Below, piece after piece: positions 16,128-24,863 of a DNA stretch of 63,591 nt (within the stretch, counting starts at the first letter, position 1; every line of letters begins with the position of its first letter). The DNA comes from JAGXQV01 sp964527565. Its GTDB lineage: Bacteria; Pseudomonadota; Gammaproteobacteria; Burkholderiales; Sulfuricellaceae. The DNA lies in contig CAZGOY010000015.1 of NCBI GenBank assembly GCA_964527565.1, positions 1 to 63,591 on the forward strand. Direction: 5' to 3'. A program made the position numbers and the translations under genes. The notes under the pieces are model-generated. The model saw nothing but the letters and a program-made list of their open reading frames with translations, did not search any database and had not been told where the DNA came from.

Positions 16128-16984
16128 GAGCGCCGCAACAGGATCAGCATGGCGGGCACGCCGAGCAGCGCGGTGAGCACGCCGACCGGCAACTGTTGCG
16201 GCGCGGCCACGCTGCGCGCCAGGGTGTCGGCCAGCGCCAGGAAAGCGCCGCCGCTCAAGGCCGCCAGCGGCAGCAGTTGGCGGTGGCGCGTGACGCCGGC
16301 CAAGCGTAGCGCGTGCGGTACGATCAATCCGACAAAGCCGATGGTGCCGCATTCCATCACCGCCACGGCGGTGGCGGCGGAGGCGATGAAATACAAAGCG
16401 CCCTGCAAGGGTCTGAGCGCGATGCCCAACGATTGGGCGCGCACCTCGCCCAGCGCCAGCACATCCAGGCGCGGCGCCAGCCAGAAGACCAGCGGCAGCG
16501 CCGCCAGCAGCACTGCCCACAGCAGGCCGGGGGATTGCGCCTGCGCCAGATCGCCCATCAGCCAGAACAGCATGCCGCGCGTTTCCACGAGCGGCGCTAG
16601 GCTCAGCAGCAGGCTGATGAAGGCGCCGAAACCGGCGGACAGCACCACCCCGGTAAGCAGCAGGTGATGCGTGTCCCAGCCCGCGTTGCGGCGGCTCAGG
16701 GAGAACACCAGGGCAATCGCGGCGAGCGCTCCGGCAAAGGCGAAGGCCCCTGTTGCCGCCGCCAGCCCGAGCAGGATGGCGGACAGCGCGCCCACCGCCG
16801 CTCCGCCGGAAACGCCCAGGATGTACGGGTCGGCCAGGGGGTTGCGCAGCAACGCCTGAAACAGCGCGCCCGCCAGCGCAAGCAAGCCGCCGCAGGCGAA
16901 GGCCGCCGCCACGCGCGGCAGGCGCAATTGCCAGACGATGGTTTGGGCGGTATCGCTGCCTTGGCCGAGCAGGGCCTGCGTCAC
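16124..16984 (-). CDS. FecCD/BtuC-type ABC importer permease
   Basis: 286 residues from GTG 16984. Multi-pass protein with RLPRVAAAFACGGLLALAGALFQ, NPLADPYILGVSGGAAVGA and GTIGFVGLIVPHALRL, the conserved loops of type II importers for iron chelates or cobalamin. In the same frame upstream (16985-17086) the sequence encodes a convincing first transmembrane helix (ILGTLFFPVFVLVATLAGLF) but no ATG, GTG or TTG precedes it; CTG at 17086 is the nearest candidate. The likely full protein is therefore longer than this call. Overlaps the ATPase by 4 nt and follows the HAD gene closely. Confidence 0.82.
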   Translation of the reverse strand: MTQALLGQGSDTAQTIVWQLRLPRVAAAFACGGLLALAGALFQALLRNPLADPYILGVSGGAAVGALSAILLGLAAATGAFAFAGALAAIALVFSLSRRNAGWDTHHLLLTGVVLSAGFGAFISLLLSLAPLVETRGMLFWLMGDLAQAQSPGLLWAVLLAALPLVFWLAPRLDVLALGEVRAQSLGIALRPLQGALYFIASAATAVAVMECGTIGFVGLIVPHALRLAGVTRHRQLLPLAALSGGAFLALADTLARSVAAPQQLPVGVLTALLGVPAMLILLRRS

Positions 16985-17088
16985 TTCGTGAAAGGAAAGA
17001 TCGGCGCTGCCGCTGAAGAGTCCGGCCAGGGTGGCGACCAGTACGAATACCGGAAAGAAGAGGGTGCCGAGTATGCGGGAGGACAGGT

Positions 17089-17754
17089 TTAACCCCGCAG
17101 GCTGATGACCGGCCAGCCGTGGCTTCTGGCGTGGGCTTCGAGGGTAGGGTCGGGGTCCACCGCCACTGGATGGCTGACGCGCTGCAACAGCGGCAGATCG
17201 TTGAGTGAATCGCTGTAGAAACGGCTTTCCAAAACGGCTTCCCAGCTGCTTCCCTGCTGCTGCAAGAAGCCGTCCAGGCGGCTGATCTTGCCCTCGCGGA
17301 AACAGGGAATGCCGGCCACCTTGCCGGTAAATTCGCCACCGCGCTGCTCCGCTTCGGTGGCGATCAGGTGCGGCACGCCCAGTTCACGCGCAATCGGTGC
17401 GGTGACGAAGCTGTTGGTGGCGGTGATGATGGCGGCCAGATCGGCGTTCTGCATGGCCTCGCATACCAGCGTGCGGGCGCGGGCAGTAATGATCGGCAAA
17501 ATCCGCGTGCGCATGAATTCGTCGTGCCAGGCATCCAGCTGGCTGCGCGGATGGCGCGACAGCGGCTTCAACTGGAAATCGAGGAACTCGTGGATATCTA
17601 GCGTACCGGCCTTGTACTGCTCGTAAAACGCCAAGTTGCGCGCCTCGTAGACCTCGCGGTCGAGCACGCCCTGTTCGATGAGAAACTGCGCCCACTCGAA
17701 ATCGCTGTCTCCCGCCAGCAAGGTATTGTCCAAATCGAATAGCACCAGCCGCAC
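17089..17754 (-). CDS. HAD-IB family phosphatase
   Basis: 221 residues from GTG 17754, chosen because GGGAGA lies 6 nt upstream. HAD motifs: nucleophile and acid/base aspartates in LVLFDLDNTLLAGDSD, threonine in IITATNSF, lysine region GKVAGIPCFREGK and the acidic pair YSDSLNDLP. The family includes phosphoserine and histidinol-phosphate phosphatases; the alpha-helical cap (EQYKAGTLDIHEFLDFQLK) is of the SerB-like IB subgroup. Read leftward toward the ABC permease, possibly co-transcribed. True substrate unknown. Confidence 0.88.
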   Translation of the reverse strand: MRLVLFDLDNTLLAGDSDFEWAQFLIEQGVLDREVYEARNLAFYEQYKAGTLDIHEFLDFQLKPLSRHPRSQLDAWHDEFMRTRILPIITARARTLVCEAMQNADLAAIITATNSFVTAPIARELGVPHLIATEAEQRGGEFTGKVAGIPCFREGKISRLDGFLQQQGSSWEAVLESRFYSDSLNDLPLLQRVSHPVAVDPDPTLEAHARSHGWPVISLRG

Positions 17755-17915
17755 AATGTTTCTCCCTTGCTGAATGATGGTCAAGCCAAAGGCCGCCAGT
17801 ATAGCCGAAGAAAACGCTCCCAGCCGCGCGGAGCGCCGCGGCGCCCTTTGACGCGCGGCGCCATTTGGACGGAAAATGAATCACGCCGCACAACCTGCCG
17901 GAGGAGGATCACATC

Positions 17916-19421
17916 ATGCCCCAACACCTTTCCCTGTCGCGCGCCGCCCGCCTGGTGGGCGTGACGCGCACCGCCCTGCAAAAGAAGATCAAAGATGGCG
18001 AACTGCCGTCCTTCGACGGCACGGTATCGGCGGACGACCTGTTGCACGTCTACCCGCAGACGCAATTCGAAGACGACAGCGAATTCGAGCGCATCAGCCG
18101 CATCAAGGAAAAGGCTTTCGGCAAGCGCATTTTCGAACGCGCCCTGCCCGACAAGGAAGTGCTGGCGGCGCGCATCGGCGACCTCTCCAAGCAGCTTGCC
18201 GAAGTTGACGCGCGCCTCAAGCGTTACGACGAACTGCTGCTGAAACTCAGCGACCGCCTGGGCGAAACCGCCGCCCAGCATGGCATGGAAGTGCGCACCG
18301 CGCTGGAGGACTTCCGCGACTGGCTGGGCGCACAACTGGAGGAAGGCATCCTGGAAAGCGGCGCGCCCAACCCGCTGGCGGCGCGCGACAATCTGCTGCG
18401 CGTGATGGCCGCCCACGTGCGCATTGCGCCGAGCGGCCACGATTTCTTCCAGGAAGGCCACGACACCCTGCTGGAAGCCGCGTTGCGCGCCGGGGTGGCG
18501 CTCGACTACGGTTGCAGCAACGGCAATTGCGGGCGCTGCAAGGCGCGCGTGGTCTCGGGGCAGATCAGGAAAGTGCGCAACCACGACTACGTCATTTCCG
18601 AGGCGGAAAGGAGCCAGGGCTACATGCTGCTGTGCTCCAACACCGCGATTTCCGATGTCGATCTCGAAGCGCCGGTGGCGGGCGGCGTGCAGGACATCCC
18701 CTTCCAGCAGATCGACGCCCATGTGAAACACATCGAAGCGCTCGGCAACGACCGGCTGCTGCTGCATCTGCAAACGCCGCGCACCCACCGCATGCGCTTC
18801 CTCGCCGGACAGTCGGCCATGCTGATGATCGGGAAATCGGTTTCCGCCACCCTGCCCATCGCCAGTTGCCCGTGCGACGACCGCAACCTGCATTTCCACG
18901 TGCGGCGCCTGCCGGGCAACGTGTTTTCCGACTACGTATTCGACAAGCTGAAACGCAACGACGAAATCCGCGTGGAAGGCCCGCAGGGCGAATTCATCCT
19001 GCAGGAAAAAGCGGCGCGCCCGCTGATCTTCATCGCATTCGACGACGGCTTCGCGCCCCTGAAGAGCCTGGCGGAACACGCCATGGCGCTGGACAGCGGC
19101 GTGCCCATGCACCTTTACTGGGTGGCCTCGACCCTGGACGACATTTATCTGCCCAATATCGGGCGCGCCTGGAACGACGCCCTCGACGACTTCCGCTTCA
19201 CCCCTCTGGTGGTCGGCATGGCACTCGGCAACCTTCACGAGCGCCAGCAGGAACGCCTGCGTCAGGTCTTGCAGGGGGTGGTCAACGACCATCATCCCGA
19301 CCTCGTGCAATCCAACGTCTATCTGGCCGGCCCGGAAGCCGCCGCCACGATAGCGGAACGTTTCTTCCTCGATCAGGGCTTGCCGAAAACGCGGGTGTAT
19401 GTGGGGGTGACGGGGGAGTGA
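17916..19421 (+). CDS. HTH, coiled-coil, 2Fe-2S ferredoxin and degenerate flavin reductase fusion
   Basis: 501 residues, ATG preceded by GGAGGAGG. Residues 5-45 (LSRAARLVGVTRTALQKKIK) look like a MerR/excisionase helix-turn-helix; 52-145 is a charged helical, probably coiled-coil linker; 168-255 is a plant-type [2Fe-2S] ferredoxin with Cys200, 205, 208 and 240; 265-501 is a ferredoxin-NADP-reductase-like module. In that module the usual FAD motif RxYS reads ATLP (311-314) and the usual GTGFAP reads DDGFAP (376-381), so flavin and pyridine nucleotide binding may be lost. Divergent from the HAD gene. A redox-sensing regulator is as likely as an oxidoreductase. Domains are confident; function is inference. 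Confidence 0.8.
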   Translation: MPQHLSLSRAARLVGVTRTALQKKIKDGELPSFDGTVSADDLLHVYPQTQFEDDSEFERISRIKEKAFGKRIFERALPDKEVLAARIGDLSKQLAEVDARLKRYDELLLKLSDRLGETAAQHGMEVRTALEDFRDWLGAQLEEGILESGAPNPLAARDNLLRVMAAHVRIAPSGHDFFQEGHDTLLEAALRAGVALDYGCSNGNCGRCKARVVSGQIRKVRNHDYVISEAERSQGYMLLCSNTAISDVDLEAPVAGGVQDIPFQQIDAHVKHIEALGNDRLLLHLQTPRTHRMRFLAGQSAMLMIGKSVSATLPIASCPCDDRNLHFHVRRLPGNVFSDYVFDKLKRNDEIRVEGPQGEFILQEKAARPLIFIAFDDGFAPLKSLAEHAMALDSGVPMHLYWVASTLDDIYLPNIGRAWNDALDDFRFTPLVVGMALGNLHERQQERLRQVLQGVVNDHHPDLVQSNVYLAGPEAAATIAERFFLDQGLPKTRVYVGVTGE

Positions 19422-19442
19422 ATACGGCCGGACGCGGCGCGC

Positions 19443-20306
19443 TCAGCGCGACCCGGCCCAGTCGCGGGCGAATTGCCAGGCGGTGCGCCCGCTGCGCGAG
19501 CCGCGTTGCAGCGCCCATTGCAGCGCGGCGCGGCGCACTTCTCCGGCATCCTCCTCCGGCGCGCCGAAGTGGCGTAACCAGCGGGCGGCGATTTCCAGGT
19601 ATTCGTCCTGGCTGAAGGGGTAGAAGGACAGCCACAGGCCGAAACGCTCGGAAAGGGAAACCTTTTCCTCGACCGCCTCGCCGGGATGCACTTCTTCCCC
19701 GCTGTGGCGGGTTTCCAGGTTTTCAGCGAGGTATTCCGGCATCAGGTGGCGGCGGTTGGAGGTGGCGTAGATCAGCAGGTTTTCCGAAGGCGCGGCGACC
19801 GAACCGTCGAGCGCGGCCTTGAGCGTCTGGTAGCCGGGTTCGCCGGCATCGAAGGAAAGATCGTCGCAAAACAGGATGAAGCGTTCCGGCCTGCCGCTGA
19901 TCAATTCGACGATGTCCGGCAGGTCGAGCAGGTCGTGCTTGTCGATCTCGATCAGGCGCAGGCCGCGGCTGGCGTATTTGTCGAGCATGGCCTTGACCAG
20001 CGAGGATTTGCCGGTGCCGCGCGCGCCGGTGAGCAGCACGTTGTTGGCCGTTTTCCCGGCGACGAACTGGCGGGTGTTGCGGTCGATGCGTTTTTTCTGC
20101 TCGTCGACGCCGCGCAAGCTTTGCAGGGCGATGCGATGGGGGTGGGCGACCGCCTGCAAGGCGGCATGGCCGTTGCGGCGACGCCAGCGGAAAGCGATGG
20201 CCGACTCCCAGGCAGGCTCGGCGGGCGGCGGCGGCAGGAGGCGTTCCAGCCGCGCCAGCACGGCTTCCGCGCGCGTCAACAGGCTGTCGGCGGCGACATT
20301 CGGCAT
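19443..20306 (-). CDS. DUF815 family AAA-type ATPase
   Basis: 287 residues. LLTGARGTGKSSLVKAMLDKY is the Walker A; RFILFCDDLSF is Walker B; YATSNRRHLMPE is sensor 1; SERFGLWLSFYPFSQDEYL is characteristic of the DUF815 group of AAA ATPases. Cellular role not established. Converges with the HTH-ferredoxin fusion gene 21 nt away and follows the small membrane protein by 10 nt. Confidence 0.88.
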   Translation of the reverse strand: MPNVAADSLLTRAEAVLARLERLLPPPPAEPAWESAIAFRWRRRNGHAALQAVAHPHRIALQSLRGVDEQKKRIDRNTRQFVAGKTANNVLLTGARGTGKSSLVKAMLDKYASRGLRLIEIDKHDLLDLPDIVELISGRPERFILFCDDLSFDAGEPGYQTLKAALDGSVAAPSENLLIYATSNRRHLMPEYLAENLETRHSGEEVHPGEAVEEKVSLSERFGLWLSFYPFSQDEYLEIAARWLRHFGAPEEDAGEVRRAALQWALQRGSRSGRTAWQFARDWAGSR

Positions 20307-20316
20307 GGGTGGAGGG

Positions 20317-20589
20317 TCAGGAAAGTGGAAAATAAAGCCGCAGCAGGATGAAGGCCATTCCGCCGATCAGGAAACCCAGCATCCACTTGACGAGCTTGAT
20401 CTCGGACTTGACGTCGGAAATATCCTGACGAACGGCAAAGATGTCATTTTTTGTCGCCAGGGATGTATCCAGTGCTTCCGCGAACACTTCTTTCTGCGCC
20501 TCGGGAAACGCCTTGGCCTGCTCGTCCGTCAGTCCGGCGGACTTGAGCTTCTCGGCAAACTTCAGTGTGTCGAAGGTAACGGCGGACAT
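20317..20589 (-). CDS. Small coiled-coil protein with C-terminal membrane anchor (DUF1640-like)
   Basis: 90 residues. Starts TFDTLKFAEKLKSAGLTDEQAKAF, then a helical segment with ATKNDIFAVRQDISDVKSEIKLVKW and a hydrophobic tail MLGFLIGGMAFILLRLYF. This is the arrangement of the CCDC90/DUF1640-like bacterial proteins, tail-anchored in the inner membrane. Function unknown. Confidence 0.75.
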   Translation of the reverse strand: MSAVTFDTLKFAEKLKSAGLTDEQAKAFPEAQKEVFAEALDTSLATKNDIFAVRQDISDVKSEIKLVKWMLGFLIGGMAFILLRLYFPLS

Positions 20590-20644
20590 GGTGCTTCCTT
20601 ATAACACGGCATCACGAAAGTAGACAATCCACAGACCGGTAAAT

Positions 20645-21874
20645 TCAACTGCGGTATTCGGCATTGATCCTGACGTAATCGTAGGAAAAATCGCAGGTCC
20701 ACACCGTGGCCGCCGCCGGGCCGCGCGCCAGATCCACGCGCACCGTGATTTCGGCTTCCTTCATCACGCGCGCGCCGTCTTCCTCGCGGTAGTCTGGGCT
20801 TCTGCCGCCGTTTTCGGCGACCAGCACGTCGCCGAGATAGAGACGGATTTTTTCCACGTCCAGATCGCCGACCCCGGCATAGCCGACGGCGGCCAGGATG
20901 CGCCCGAGGTTGGGGTCGGAGGCGAAAAAGGCGGTTTTCACCAGCGGCGAGCGGGCGATGGCATAGGCCACCTGGCGGCATTCCTCGCGGCTCAAGCCGC
21001 CTTCCACCCGGATGGTCATGAACTTGGTGGCGCCTTCGCCGTCGCGCACGATGGCTTGCGCCAGTTGCGCGGCCACAGCGCCGACGGCGTCGCGCAACTG
21101 GACATAGGCCGCACTTCCGGCATCCGCGATTTCCGGCAGGGTAGCCGCGCCACTGGCGATCAGCATGAAGGAGTCGTTGGTGGAAGTGTCGCCATCGACG
21201 GTAATGCAGTTGAAGGAACTGTCCGCGGCCTCGCGCACCATCTGTTCCAGCAGGGGCTGGCTGACCGGCGCGTCGGTGGCGATGAAGCCCAGCATGGTCG
21301 CCATGTTGGGATGGATCATCCCGGAGCCCTTGGCAATGCCGGTGACGGTGACGGTGACGCCGCCGATTTCGACCTGCTTCGACAGCGCCTTGGGCTGGAT
21401 GTCGGTGGTCATGATGGCGTGGGCGGCGTCGAACCAGTTGCCCTGCGCCAGGTTCTCCACGGCGGCGGGCAGCCCGGCGACGATTTTCTCCACCGGCAGC
21501 GGTTCGAGGATCACCCCGGTGGAAAACGGCAATATCTGTTGCGGCGCACAACCGAGGTGTGAGGCCAGTTCGGTGCAGGTGCGCAAGGCGCGCGCCATGC
21601 CGTCTTCCCCGGTGCCGGCGTTGGCGTTGCCGGTATTCACCACCAGCGCCCGGATGGACTGGCCGGCAGCGAGATGCGACTTGGTCAGCGTGACCGGCGC
21701 GGCGCAGAAGCGGTTTTGCGTGAAAACGCCCGCCACCTTGGCTTTTTCACCCAAACGAATGACCAACAGGTCGCGGCGTTCGGGTTTCTTGATGCCGGCG
21801 CGGGCGATGCCCAGTTGCACGCCCTCAACGGGCAGGAGTTGTTCGGGAGTGGGCAGGGGGAGATTGACGGGCAT
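20645..21874 (-). CDS. argJ: Bifunctional glutamate N-acetyltransferase/amino-acid acetyltransferase
   Basis: 409 residues. ArgJ recycles the acetyl group from N-acetylornithine to glutamate, and in the bifunctional form also makes N-acetylglutamate from acetyl-CoA. The proenzyme self-cleaves before Thr193 in KGSGMIHPNMATMLGF, giving alpha and beta chains; the oxyanion TG pair is in PFSTGVILE. Ends in the family tail INAEYRS. Follows secA in the same direction, a common betaproteobacterial linkage, though an intergenic repeat now separates them. Confidence 0.96.
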   Translation of the reverse strand: MPVNLPLPTPEQLLPVEGVQLGIARAGIKKPERRDLLVIRLGEKAKVAGVFTQNRFCAAPVTLTKSHLAAGQSIRALVVNTGNANAGTGEDGMARALRTCTELASHLGCAPQQILPFSTGVILEPLPVEKIVAGLPAAVENLAQGNWFDAAHAIMTTDIQPKALSKQVEIGGVTVTVTGIAKGSGMIHPNMATMLGFIATDAPVSQPLLEQMVREAADSSFNCITVDGDTSTNDSFMLIASGAATLPEIADAGSAAYVQLRDAVGAVAAQLAQAIVRDGEGATKFMTIRVEGGLSREECRQVAYAIARSPLVKTAFFASDPNLGRILAAVGYAGVGDLDVEKIRLYLGDVLVAENGGRSPDYREEDGARVMKEAEITVRVDLARGPAAATVWTCDFSYDYVRINAEYRS

Positions 21875-21906
21875 GACGACACCTACAAATGAAGGGGTTC
21901 AGGGAT

Positions 21907-22050
21907 CAGCCCGAACATTTCATAAAACGCCACCTTGCGGGTAGGAGGGGGCTTGCCCCCGAGCATTTCCATTCGGCGACGGAAAAGTCAAAATCTCGGG
22001 GGCAAGCCCCCTCCCACGAGGTTAGGCGGCATTCATGAAATCCGGGTCAG
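21907..22050. repeat. Intergenic palindromic element, copy A (secA-argJ)
   Basis: About 144 bp. Two 23-nt inverted arms (21941-21963 and 21995-22017, one mismatch) with core GGGGGCTTGCCCCC flank a spacer containing AAAAGTCAAAATCTC. Outer ends CATTTCATAAAACGCC and GGCGGCATTCATGAAATCC are themselves roughly inverted. The TCA at 22047-22049 inside the right end is the secA stop codon. Relatives lie at 32.5, 35.1 and 62.5 kb, with an end fragment at 15.4 kb. Looks like a MITE or REP-type element. Confidence 0.85.
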
Positions 22051-24764
22051 CTTAGTTTTCCATGACACTGCTTGTACTTCTTGCCCGATCCGCACGGACA
22101 GGGATCGTTGCGCCCGACCTTGTCGGCCGCGCGCACGAAGGGCTGATGCGCTTGCTCGTCCGCATTTTCCCCGCCGCCCAGCGCCTCGTCGTAATCGGCG
22201 TGGTGGTACTGGACATTGGCGAGTTGCGCCGGGGCTTCTACGGCTTCGACATCCTCGGCGCTGCGCACCTGGACGGTCATGACCAGTTGCGTGACTTCGC
22301 GCTTGATGGTGTCGAGCAGGACCGCAAACAACTCGAAAGCCTCGCGCTTGTACTCCTGCTTGGGGTTTTTCTGCGCGTAGCCGCGCAGGTGGATGCCCTG
22401 GCGCAGGTGATCGAGCGCAGCAAGATGCTCGCGCCAGTGGCTGTCCAGACTTTGCAGCATCACCGTGCGCTCGAAATTGTGCAGATTTTCCGCGCCCGCC
22501 CCGTCCAGTTTGGACTGGTACTGGGCGTGCGCGGCGGTGACCACGCGGCCACGCAGGCCGTGCTCGTCCAGGCTGCTGTCTTCATCCAGCCATTGCTGCA
22601 GGGGCACGCGCAGATGCAAGTCGGCGGCAAGCAGCTTTTCCAGCCCCGCCACGTCCCACAGCTCAGCCATGCTACCGGGCGTGATGTGCTGGTTGATGAG
22701 GTCGTTGACGACATCGTCGCGCATGGCGGCGATGGTTTCGGAAATGTCGCCGGTTTCCAGCAGTTCGTTGCGCTGGGCGTAGATCACCTTGCGCTGGTCG
22801 TTGGAGACGTCGTCGTACTCCAGCAACTGCTTGCGGATGTCGAAGTTGCGCGCTTCTACCTTGCGCTGGGCGTTTTCGATGGCACGCGTCACCCAGGGGT
22901 GTTCAATGGCCTCGCCCTCGGGCATTTTCAGGCGGTCCATGATCGCCGACACGCGGTCGGAAGCGAAAATGCGCAGCAGCGGGTCTTCCAGGGATAGATA
23001 GAAACGGCTGGAGCCGGCGTCGCCCTGACGCCCGGCGCGCCCGCGCAACTGGTTGTCGACGCGCCGCGATTCGTGGCGCTCGGTGCCGATGATGTGCAGG
23101 CCGCCCGCCGCCAGCACCTGCTCGTGGACACTCTGCCACTGCGCCTTGAGTGCGGCGATGCGCTGTTCCTTTTCCGCGGCGGACAGGCTTTCGTCGTCGT
23201 GAAACTTGCGGATGTCGCTTTCGATGCTGCCGCCCAGCACGATGTCGGTGCCGCGGCCCGCCATGTTGGTGGCGATGGTGATCATCTTCGGGCGTCCCGC
23301 CTGGGCGATGATTTCCGCTTCGCGCGCGTGCTGTTTGGCATTGAGCACCTGGTGCGCGAGCTTTTCCTTGTCGAGCAGGCCGGAAAGGTATTCCGAGGTT
23401 TCGATGGACGTGGTGCCCACCAGCGCCGGTTGGCCGCGCTCCTGGCATTCCTTGATGTCGTTGATGACCGCCTGGTATTTTTCCTTGGCGGTGCGATACA
23501 CCTGATCCATGCGGTCGTCGCGCACCATGGGCCGGTGCGGCGGAATGACCACGGTTTCCAGGCCGTAAATCTGCTGGAACTCGTAGGCTTCGGTATCGGC
23601 GGTGCCGGTCATGCCGGCCAGCTTGCCGTACATGCGGAAATAGTTCTGGAAGGTGATTGACGCCAGCGTCTGGTTCTCGCGCTGGATGGACACGCCTTCC
23701 TTGGCCTCCACCGCCTGGTGCAGGCCGTCCGACCAGCGCCGTCCGGTCATCATGCGTCCGGTGAATTCATCGACGATAACCACTTCGCCGTTCTGCACCA
23801 CGTAGTGTTGGTCCCTGTGGAACAGGGCATGGGCGCGCAAAGCGGCATACAGGTGATGCACCAGCGAAATGTTGGCGGCATCGTAGAGGCTGCTGCCTGG
23901 CGCCAGCATGCCGGTTTGCGTCAGCAAGTCCTCGGCGCGTTCGTGACCGGCTTCGGAAAGCAGCACCTGGTGCGATTTTTCATCCACCCAGTAATCGCCT
24001 TCACCGTCTTCCGTTTCCTGGCGCGTGAGCTTGGGCGGCAGGTCGTTGATGCGGTAATACAGGTCAATGTTGTCGTCGGCCTGGCCGGAAATAATCAGCG
24101 GCGTGCGCGCCTCGTCGATGAGAATGGAATCGACTTCGTCGACGATGGCGAAATTCAGTCCGCGCTGCACCCGCTCGCGCGGTTCGTAGACCATGTTGTC
24201 GCGCAGGTAGTCGAAGCCGTATTCGTTGTTGGTGCCGTAGGTGATGTCGGCGCCGTAGGCCGCCTGTTTTTCCTCGTGGCTCATCTGCGAGAGGTTCACC
24301 CCCACCGTCAGGCCGAGAAAACCGTGGATGCGTCCCATCCATTCGGCGTCGCGCCTGGCCAGGTAGTCGTTCACCGTGATGACGTGCACCCCCTTGCCGG
24401 AAAGGGCATTCAGGTAGGACGGCAGGGTAGCGACCAGGGTTTTGCCCTCGCCGGTACGCATTTCGGCGATCTTGCCGTAATGCAGCACCATGCCGCCGAT
24501 CAGCTGCATGTCGAAATGGCGCATTTCCAGCACGCGCTTGCCAACCTCGCGCACCACCGCGAAGGCTTCCGGCAGCAGGGCGTCGAGCGATTCGCCGTTG
24601 GCGTGGCGCGCCTTGAACTCGCCGGTCTTGGCGCGCAATTCGTCATCCGAGAGCGCGGCGGTCTGCGGTTCGAGGGCGTTGATGGCGCGCACCGTCTGGG
24701 TATATTGCTTGATCAGCCGGTCATTGCGGCTGCCGAAGATTTTCTTGACCAGTTTGGAAAGCAT
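22047..24764 (-). CDS. secA: Preprotein translocase ATPase subunit SecA
   Basis: 905 residues from ATG 24764 (MLSKLVKKIFGSRNDRL, the canonical SecA start). Motor that pushes unfolded proteins through SecYEG. Visible: MRTGEGKTLVATL Walker A, DEVDSILID Walker B, preprotein-binding region, TNMAGRGTDIVLGG motif V, GRAGRQGD motif VI, and C-terminal zinc site CPCGSGKKYKQCH for SecB and lipid. Length is normal. The gene follows the M23 peptidase and precedes argJ. A GC hairpin lies in its leader. The stop codon is provided by the end of an intergenic repeat directly after CHGKLS. Confidence 0.98.
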   Translation of the reverse strand: MLSKLVKKIFGSRNDRLIKQYTQTVRAINALEPQTAALSDDELRAKTGEFKARHANGESLDALLPEAFAVVREVGKRVLEMRHFDMQLIGGMVLHYGKIAEMRTGEGKTLVATLPSYLNALSGKGVHVITVNDYLARRDAEWMGRIHGFLGLTVGVNLSQMSHEEKQAAYGADITYGTNNEYGFDYLRDNMVYEPRERVQRGLNFAIVDEVDSILIDEARTPLIISGQADDNIDLYYRINDLPPKLTRQETEDGEGDYWVDEKSHQVLLSEAGHERAEDLLTQTGMLAPGSSLYDAANISLVHHLYAALRAHALFHRDQHYVVQNGEVVIVDEFTGRMMTGRRWSDGLHQAVEAKEGVSIQRENQTLASITFQNYFRMYGKLAGMTGTADTEAYEFQQIYGLETVVIPPHRPMVRDDRMDQVYRTAKEKYQAVINDIKECQERGQPALVGTTSIETSEYLSGLLDKEKLAHQVLNAKQHAREAEIIAQAGRPKMITIATNMAGRGTDIVLGGSIESDIRKFHDDESLSAAEKEQRIAALKAQWQSVHEQVLAAGGLHIIGTERHESRRVDNQLRGRAGRQGDAGSSRFYLSLEDPLLRIFASDRVSAIMDRLKMPEGEAIEHPWVTRAIENAQRKVEARNFDIRKQLLEYDDVSNDQRKVIYAQRNELLETGDISETIAAMRDDVVNDLINQHITPGSMAELWDVAGLEKLLAADLHLRVPLQQWLDEDSSLDEHGLRGRVVTAAHAQYQSKLDGAGAENLHNFERTVMLQSLDSHWREHLAALDHLRQGIHLRGYAQKNPKQEYKREAFELFAVLLDTIKREVTQLVMTVQVRSAEDVEAVEAPAQLANVQYHHADYDEALGGGENADEQAHQPFVRAADKVGRNDPCPCGSGKKYKQCHGKLS

Positions 24765-24793
24765 GGGATTGGACTTTACTCGTAAAAACCGCA

Positions 24794-24814
24794 ACGCCCG
24801 CAAAAGGCGGGCGT
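24794..24814 (-). terminator. Hairpin in the secA leader
   Basis: On the minus strand ACGCCCGC-CTTTT-GCGGGCGT is followed after 5 nt by a run of T. It lies between the M23 peptidase stop and secA start and may be a terminator or attenuator. No SecM-like arrest peptide gene is visible upstream of secA. Confidence 0.55.
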
Positions 24815-24863
24815 CAACATGGGGACATTATACAACTTAATTGGAAACCCATTTCATGCCGAC

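Noticed and set aside
15405..17339. Single 644-residue fusion of permease and ATPase
   Set aside because: The upstream part of this frame is out of phase with the permease coding sequence and lacks domains; the ATPase begins at ATG 16127 with the normal 4-nt overlap.
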